Source of the DNA: Helicobacter sp.
Lineage (GTDB): Bacteria > Campylobacterota > Campylobacteria > Campylobacterales > Helicobacteraceae
Reading direction: 5' to 3'
Length of the DNA: 11,129 nt
Assembly (NCBI GenBank): GCA_029264655.1
Contig: JARHZY010000056.1
Location: 1 to 11,129, forward strand
In this document: piece after piece, positions 7,035 to 11,129 of the stretch
How positions within the stretch are numbered: the stretch's first letter is position 1
Layout of the letters: each line of letters starts with the position of its first letter
Program-made: the position numbers and the translations under genes
The notes under the pieces: model-generated
The model's input: the letters and a program-made list of their open reading frames with translations, nothing else
What the model was told of the DNA's origin: nothing
Database searches by the model: none

Positions 7035-7062
7035 TATTAATTATAAATTTTTATAATTAATA
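7035..7062. repeat. A/T-only palindrome between convergent genes (possible weak bidirectional terminator)
   Basis: TATTAATTATAAA (7035-7047) and its exact complement (7050-7062) flank a 2-nt centre, giving 13 paired bases made only of A and T. It lies in the 256-bp gap between convergent metA and the MnmC-like gene. The position suits a terminator, but the stem has no G/C and no adjacent long T run. The rest of the gap shows no gene. Confidence 0.4.
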
Positions 7063-7149
7063 TATTAGAATTACTTTCTTATTTTATAGCATATTATGAA
7101 TATTATACAAAGAAATCTACTTTTAGATTCTATCCATTATTAATGGACT

Positions 7150-7917
7150 TCATTTAAAAAAAATACTTCCCCATGCGTATTTTAATACATAAAAACCCGC
7201 TGCTTTTGCGGCTTCAAGCACACAACGAGCCTTTGCATATGTTGTAATAATGCATGGTGATTTTGTAATATAATAGAGTTTTTGAAAATAAGATATATCC
7301 CATAATTCTGGATTATGCTGTTGGCTAAAAGCATCTTGAAATACAATATCAAAATATCCCATTTTACATTGTGCAAGATATGTAAGTGCATCGCCATATA
7401 AATAGTAAAGTATCTGTTTATCACGCTTATAGTATGAATACTTATGAAGTGCATGGAGAACTATCTTACTATATGGGATATTATGGTATGGAAACGCACA
7501 AAGCTCTTGAAGCAAATAATCTTTTTCAGGTGAATAAATTTCGCATTCTTTGAAATATGCTAAACTCAACATAGCATTATAACCAAGCCCAAAACATATA
7601 TCTAAAATGCGTAACGGACGGCATAAAAATGTATGCATAGGTGGCATGAAAGTCTGTAAAATATATGGTAATATATCTATTGTAGCATTGTGCTTATAAT
7701 ATGTTTGCATAGAATCTACATGTTGTAAAAAAGCTTTTTGCACAATAGGCTTACAAAAACTACCATGAGATTGAAAAAAAAGCGATGGATATATATGTTT
7801 TAAGAGTGTTTCTGTATAAGCACCTAAACTTTTTGAATGATAACTTTGTTTGTAGTTGGCATTATAAATACTAAAACTTGAATCACAACCTTGTATTATA
7901 TTATTATGTAAAATCAT
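7150..7917 (-). CDS. MnmC-like SAM-dependent methyltransferase domain protein (DUF752)
   Basis: Predicted to methylate a modified wobble uridine in tRNA, as the methyltransferase domain of MnmC does (nm5U to mnm5U). With the ATG at 7917 the protein has 255 residues. Landmarks: YHSKSLGAYTET at about 26-37, the SAM-binding LDICFGLGYNA at 105-115, YGDAL at 174-178, and the signature FQDAFSQQHNPELW at 193-206, followed by TTYAKA and AAKAAGF. The FAD-dependent oxidoreductase domain of full MnmC is absent, and the usual GRKREM-like end is replaced by a stop after SIFFK. An open frame extends up to 8040, but those 41 codons fall in the SRP RNA gene and have no MnmC similarity. The ATG at 7917 has GGA 8 nt upstream. 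It is probably transcribed with or just after the SRP RNA gene. Activity is inferred, since oxidoreductase function would have to come from elsewhere. Confidence 0.8.
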   Translation of the reverse strand: MILHNNIIQGCDSSFSIYNANYKQSYHSKSLGAYTETLLKHIYPSLFFQSHGSFCKPIVQKAFLQHVDSMQTYYKHNATIDILPYILQTFMPPMHTFLCRPLRILDICFGLGYNAMLSLAYFKECEIYSPEKDYLLQELCAFPYHNIPYSKIVLHALHKYSYYKRDKQILYYLYGDALTYLAQCKMGYFDIVFQDAFSQQHNPELWDISYFQKLYYITKSPCIITTYAKARCVLEAAKAAGFYVLKYAWGSIFFK

Positions 7918-7955
7918 TAATAAATTCCAAAGTTTTATGAAGTTGTAGGGGGAAA

Positions 7956-8064
7956 CCCTTCCAGTCAGGAACCAATGGCACACAAGTAATGCAAGTGCTC
8001 TGCTATGTTCCCATCCTGAAGCGTTGCTCACATTACCCATTGCATAGGGCTAACCAGAAAGGCG
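7956..8064 (-). ncRNA. ffs: Signal recognition particle RNA, small bacterial type (4.5S RNA)
   Basis: On the minus strand, 8018-8000 carries the universal SRP helix 8 core: CAGG, then ATG, a GGAA tetraloop (8011-8008), CAT, then AGCAG. ATG and CAT pair to close the tetraloop, replacing the UCC/GGA of the E. coli RNA with compensatory changes. The flanks fold into one long hairpin as expected: GCT/AGC beside the loop, GTAATG/CATTAC, CAATGG/CCATTG, and an outer stem joining CCTTTCTGGTTAG with CTGACTGGAAGG (one bulge, some G-U pairs). The total of about 109 nt fits the small bacterial type. The local G/C content is far above its surroundings. A TATAAT at 8076-8071 places transcription start near 8064. 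This RNA binds Ffh to target nascent membrane proteins. The exact ends are estimated from the fold. Confidence 0.88.
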
Positions 8065-8070
8065 ATTTTT

Positions 8071-8076
8071 ATTATA
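8071..8076 (-). promoter_or_regulatory. ffs: -10 element TATAAT of the SRP RNA gene
   Basis: A perfect TATAAT on the minus strand lies 7 nt before the predicted RNA 5' end and 30 nt after the ald stop codon. It is preceded by a run of nine A and T-rich DNA, typical for Helicobacter promoters without a -35 box. Its position independently supports the predicted RNA start. Confidence 0.65.
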
Positions 8077-8105
8077 TCTTATTTTTTTTTAAAAAATACT
8101 TAAAT

Positions 8106-9215
8106 TTACTTTAAAGCATCTTTTACATCAGTATATGGAATACCAAATGCATCACTCACGCCTTTATATGTGCATTTACCATTATAGGTATTAATACCTT
8201 CCAAAATACCACAATCTCGCAATGCTGCTTCTTTAACACCATGTTTTGCAATGCTTAAACCAAAATTTAGTGTAGAATCTGTAAGTGCTAAAGTTGCAGT
8301 TTTTGCTACAGCACCCGGCATATTTGCTACACAATAATGCAAAATTCCATCAATATCAAATACAGGATCATTATGTGTTGTTGGTTTGGAAGTTTCAAAA
8401 CAACCTCCTTGATCGATTGCCACATCCGTAAGAATTGCTCCTGTTTTCATACATTGTAAGTCTTCTTTTTTTACAAGCTTTGGAGCTTTTGCACCGGGTA
8501 TAAGCACTGCACCAATTACAGCATCTGCTTCAGCAATACTTGCCAATAAATTAGCACGTGAGCTAAAAAGCGTATGGATACGCATATTAAACATCTGATC
8601 CACATAAGAGAGACGTGCTGTATCAATATCAAGTATTGTTACATCTGCACCAATACCTACTGCAAGTTGTGCAGCATTTAAGCCAACTACGCCTGCACCA
8701 ATAATAGTAACCTTACCTTTTGGAGTGCCCGGAATCCCACTAAGCAATGTGCCATTACCGCCAAATGTTTTTTGTATATATTTTGCAGATTCTATAACAG
8801 CTAACCGCCCGGCGATAGAACTCATAGGTGCTAAACATGGCAATACATTACGCACCTTAATAGTTTCATAAGCTATTGCATCGATTTTTTTTGCAAGCAA
8901 CATATCAGTTAATTTTCTATCGGCTGCTAAATGCAAATAAGTAAAAAGTATCTGCCCTTCTTTAAAATAATCATATTCACTTTCAATAGGTTCTTTCACC
9001 TTAATAATCATATCACTTTCTTGAAATAATGTCTTCTTATCAACAATTTGTGCACCTGCTCTATGATACTCTTCATCACTAAAACCAATCGCACTCCCCG
9101 CATCATGTTCGATAAGCACCTTATGCCCTGATTCTTTATATTCATGCACATTTGATGGTGTTAAACCAACTCGATATTCATGCACTTTAATCTCTTTTGG
9201 ACAACCAATAATCAT
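8106..9215 (-). CDS. ald: Alanine dehydrogenase (NAD-dependent)
   Basis: Catalyses reversible oxidative deamination of L-alanine to pyruvate and ammonia in the cytoplasm. With the start at 9215 the protein has 369 residues, normal for the family (about 370). Catalytic and binding residues are in place: Arg15 (HEYRVGLTP), Lys74 (KVKEP), His95 (TYLHLA) and Asp268 (DVAIDQGGCFETS). The Rossmann motif GAGVVG is at 173-178, with the acidic residues of LDIDTA at 195-200 following, and HYCVANMPGAVAKTAT at 293-308 is the family signature. The frame is open up to 9260, but ATG at 9215 has a perfect AAGGAG 6 nt upstream and gives the standard MIIGCPKEIK start, so the 15 extra residues are rejected. It appears to be a single-gene unit, with a hairpin-forming leader and a long spacer upstream. 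The SRP RNA promoter starts just past its stop. Confidence 0.96.
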   Translation of the reverse strand: MIIGCPKEIKVHEYRVGLTPSNVHEYKESGHKVLIEHDAGSAIGFSDEEYHRAGAQIVDKKTLFQESDMIIKVKEPIESEYDYFKEGQILFTYLHLAADRKLTDMLLAKKIDAIAYETIKVRNVLPCLAPMSSIAGRLAVIESAKYIQKTFGGNGTLLSGIPGTPKGKVTIIGAGVVGLNAAQLAVGIGADVTILDIDTARLSYVDQMFNMRIHTLFSSRANLLASIAEADAVIGAVLIPGAKAPKLVKKEDLQCMKTGAILTDVAIDQGGCFETSKPTTHNDPVFDIDGILHYCVANMPGAVAKTATLALTDSTLNFGLSIAKHGVKEAALRDCGILEGINTYNGKCTYKGVSDAFGIPYTDVKDALK

Positions 9216-9221
9216 AAATGT

Positions 9222-9227
9222 CTCCTT
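9222..9227 (-). promoter_or_regulatory. ald: Ribosome binding site AAGGAG deciding the ald start
   Basis: AAGGAG on the minus strand, 6 nt before ATG at 9215. It lies inside the extra 15 codons of the longer reading frame and so decides for the shorter protein. Confidence 0.85.
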
Positions 9228-9242
9228 AAAAAATATATAATT

Positions 9243-9294
9243 GTAAGCCTTGTATTGCAAATATTTTTCACAATATTGCTTTGCTAAAGGCTAC
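9243..9294 (-). repeat. Predicted stem-loop in the ald leader
   Basis: On the minus strand GTAGCCTT (9294-9287) pairs with AAGGCTTAC (9251-9243, one bulged T). An inner stem joins AATATT to AATATT around GTGAAA, with GCA/TGC next to it. The element ends 27 nt before the ald start. It could be a leader structure, a decayed terminator or a member of a dispersed repeat. It does not match any riboswitch I know. Confidence 0.45.
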
Positions 9295-9690
9295 TTTGAA
9301 AAATATAAATTATCATGATAAATAAACAAAATATAAAGCGTATTTTACTAAAAGAAAATTTTAAATGTTACATTAAGTAAATAATATATATTTATGATAA
9401 CATATATTGTAACTTAGTAACATAATGCAATATTAAGTATAGATTGAATATACAACCAAAATATAAAGAGTATAGTAAAAATATAAAATTATATTGCTGT
9501 AGAATCTAATAATTCAAACAAACTAAACAATTTCATCACTTTGTGCTAGATTTGCATTAAATAAATAGTTATTAGCCTATTTTTAATCGGATAAATAGCT
9601 TATTTATAGTAATTTAATTAAAGATTTATTTATATAGAAATTTTGCCATATTATTACACAATAGATAGTTTATTGTTAATAGCATTAGGA

Positions 9691-10980
9691 TTAATATGGC
9701 ATAACTGCATATTGTGCAACTATTGTATTGCCATAGGTAAGTATAATATCACCATGCGGGCTTGATTGTAATATATATTTTGGTGGCATGTTTTGTATAT
9801 CTGCATTGATCCCATAAAACCGAAGGCGTAGTGCTAACTCTGCATATGGCACATGAATATAGGTAATACCTCTATCATAAAGAGCTTGTGCTACTTCTTT
9901 TGCTTCATAAAAAGAGTAGGCAAAATTATGTCTCACATCACTTACATAATATGTAAGCTTGTTACCAAAAAGTATAATATTGCCAAATATGAGAAATGTT
10001 ATAAGTGCATATATCCTAACAATATATCGTGCTCTAAAATTTGGCAGACGAGAACGTATATCAAAAAGTATTTTTTGTATAAAGAATGGAATGCCAACAC
10101 ACAATGGGGGTAAAAAACTTTCAATTTCAATTTTTTGTCGCGTCGAAAATAATAAAATAAATAAAAAACCAACAAAAGGTATTAAATGCAATAATAATGG
10201 TGCTTTTTTAAATGTATAGCTATATGTTGCAGCTACATAATAAACAAAAAACACAGGAGTAAAAACTAACGCCATAAGTCCGAGTGTATCTAAAAAATAT
10301 GATTTAGGGACACCATATATTGGTTCAAATTGATACATATTTATACCAAAACACAATATACTAAAAACAATCATACCTGTTTTACGCTTAAAAAGTGCGT
10401 AAAAAAAGAGTGCTAAACATAAAATTGCACTCCCAGAATCTAGAAAAATTGCAATAAGAAATAGTTCATAAGCAATACGTTTATAACGCACTTGTATATA
10501 TACAATAAGAAAACATAAAAGCGTTAAGATTCCCATATAAGAAACAAGAAGTGCCTGCATACTAACACCGGGTATTGCCATAAAAAGTATTGCACATAAA
10601 AGTGCATCATTTGGTTTGCGTAATATACATAACGCAATATTATAAAGCAATATGCAATTGATAATATGCAAACACACAAAAGGCAAACGCAATCCATAAT
10701 CATTTAGTATTGGATTATGAAAAAGATATTGTATGCATTGCACACCAAAATTTGCCAAATGGTTTGGTAGGGTAGCATTCAAAAAAAAGTTGTTTGCTTC
10801 GCGTATATAAATACTTGTTTGGCTAATCATAAAACAAAGTAATGCAACATCAACAAATAAGACAAGACAAAAAAGTATATGTGTATTTAAAGAATGAGTA
10901 GAATTTATTATTTGTGGTGATTCTGTATTTGCAGAAATATGGGAATATAGTGTATGTTGTATGTTATGTGGAACTGCCAT
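9691..10980 (-). CDS. GT-C/PMT-like polytopic membrane glycosyltransferase, uncharacterised
   Basis: A 429-residue inner-membrane protein with a polar N-terminus (1-33) and about ten hydrophobic helices, the first at about 34-52. After helix 1 comes YIREANNFF with Glu61, then NDYGLRLPFVCLHIINC at about 93-109. This arrangement resembles the first periplasmic loop and the RLP motif of ArnT/PMT-type (GT39-like) transferases that use lipid-linked sugars, although the usual Asp-Glu pair is reduced to Arg-Glu. The last about 75 residues form a soluble domain (EAKEVAQALYDRGITYIHVPY onwards), as in ArnT-like proteins. ATG at 10980 has AGG 6 nt upstream. It stands alone on the minus strand, with no sugar-synthesis genes adjacent inside the window. 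Family-level assignment is an inference from layout and short motifs; donor and acceptor are unknown. Confidence 0.75.
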   Translation of the reverse strand: MAVPHNIQHTLYSHISANTESPQIINSTHSLNTHILFCLVLFVDVALLCFMISQTSIYIREANNFFLNATLPNHLANFGVQCIQYLFHNPILNDYGLRLPFVCLHIINCILLYNIALCILRKPNDALLCAILFMAIPGVSMQALLVSYMGILTLLCFLIVYIQVRYKRIAYELFLIAIFLDSGSAILCLALFFYALFKRKTGMIVFSILCFGINMYQFEPIYGVPKSYFLDTLGLMALVFTPVFFVYYVAATYSYTFKKAPLLLHLIPFVGFLFILLFSTRQKIEIESFLPPLCVGIPFFIQKILFDIRSRLPNFRARYIVRIYALITFLIFGNIILFGNKLTYYVSDVRHNFAYSFYEAKEVAQALYDRGITYIHVPYAELALRLRFYGINADIQNMPPKYILQSSPHGDIILTYGNTIVAQYAVMPY

Positions 10981-11024
10981 AGCATGCCTATTTCAAATAT
11001 ACTTATAATTTTTCTAGAAAGTAA

Positions 11025-11030
11025 ATTATA
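11025..11030 (-). promoter_or_regulatory. Candidate -10 element of the GT-C-like gene
   Basis: TATAAT on the minus strand, 44 nt before the ATG at 10980, in A/T-rich DNA without a -35 box. The match is perfect, but chance hits are common here. Confidence 0.35.
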
Positions 11031-11100
11031 TAGTCTCAATACTTAAAAAGTAATATAAAATTTCTAAAATTTAGTTTAATTTTCAATATCTCAATTTATT

Positions 11101-11123
11101 ATTTATTATAAAATATAATAAAT
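11101..11123. repeat. A/T-only hairpin at the right end of the window
   Basis: ATTTATTATA and its exact complement flank AAA, giving ten paired A/T bases, with a short T run after it on the plus strand. It may mark the end of a neighbouring gene outside the window. Confidence 0.35.
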
Positions 11124-11129
11124 TTTGAT

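Larger units (their letters stand above)
9216..9690. other. Long non-coding spacer upstream of ald
   Basis: A spacer of 475 bases with no credible gene on either strand. It holds the ald ribosome site and leader hairpin. It also has two TGTTACW-type heptamers (9366-9372 plus strand, 9416-9422 minus strand), direct repeats ATAAATAG at 9561-9568 and 9591-9598 exactly 30 bp apart, and a 7-bp hairpin at 9591-9607. The 3' end of the membrane protein gene at 9691 has no clear terminator here. Confidence 0.6.

Noticed and set aside
7918..8040. N-terminal extension of the MnmC-like protein to ATG at 8040
   Set aside because: These codons overlap the SRP RNA helix 8 core, have no MnmC-like motifs, and a better-placed ATG follows at 7917.
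9216..9260. Longer alanine dehydrogenase starting at 9260
   Set aside because: The family starts at MIIGCPKEIK, and a perfect AAGGAG ribosome site lies inside the extension, 6 nt before ATG 9215.
9853..10219. Two overlapping plus-strand open frames of 86 codons within the GT-C-like gene
   Set aside because: They are shadows of the minus-strand membrane protein; their composition only reflects the complementary strand.

Overview
The window looks like chromosomal DNA of a Helicobacter species or a close relative in the Campylobacterota. The evidence is the very low GC content, a Campylobacterota-type RecA, a poly-G contingency tract, and A/T-rich spacers with TATAAT-type -10 elements but no clear -35 boxes. 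Species cannot be named from the sequence alone. No mobile element, CRISPR array, tRNA or rRNA was seen.

Layout. (1) Positions 1-2900, minus strand: a tightly coupled three-gene membrane glycosylation cassette. It has a GtrB/DPM1-like family 2 glycosyltransferase, a GtrA-like small membrane protein and a large GT-C-like membrane protein cut by the window edge. The order and gene types match O-antigen gtr cassettes. The first gene carries an uninterrupted run of 14 G just after its start. The start with the best ribosome binding site (ATG at 2900) is out of frame with the catalytic domain at G14, while a weaker TTG start at 2860 is in frame, so the locus looks phase-variable. (2) 3263-4303, minus: recA. 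(3) 4304-4712: a divergent, extremely A/T-rich spacer with a 13-bp inverted repeat pair. (4) 4713-6893, plus: a methionine operon, O-acetylhomoserine sulfhydrylase (metY type) followed by metA. MetA carries Glu at the acyl-CoA specificity position, which predicts O-acetylhomoserine as the shared intermediate. (5) 7150-7917, minus: an MnmC-type methyltransferase domain protein. (6) About 7956-8064, minus: a gene for the small SRP RNA (4.5S), with its own TATAAT promoter, hidden under an over-long reading of the MnmC-like gene. (7) 8106-9215, minus: alanine dehydrogenase. (8) 9216-9690: a long non-coding spacer. (9) 9691-10980, minus: a polytopic GT-C/PMT-like membrane protein, followed by its A/T-rich upstream region to the window end.

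How they fit together. The cassette would attach a sugar to a surface glycan: GtrB loads the sugar onto undecaprenyl phosphate, GtrA helps flip it, and the GT-C protein transfers it in the periplasm. Slippage at one G tract could switch the whole unit. MetA and MetY form a direct sulfhydrylation route to homocysteine. The remaining genes are housekeeping: recombination, protein targeting RNA, tRNA modification and alanine catabolism.
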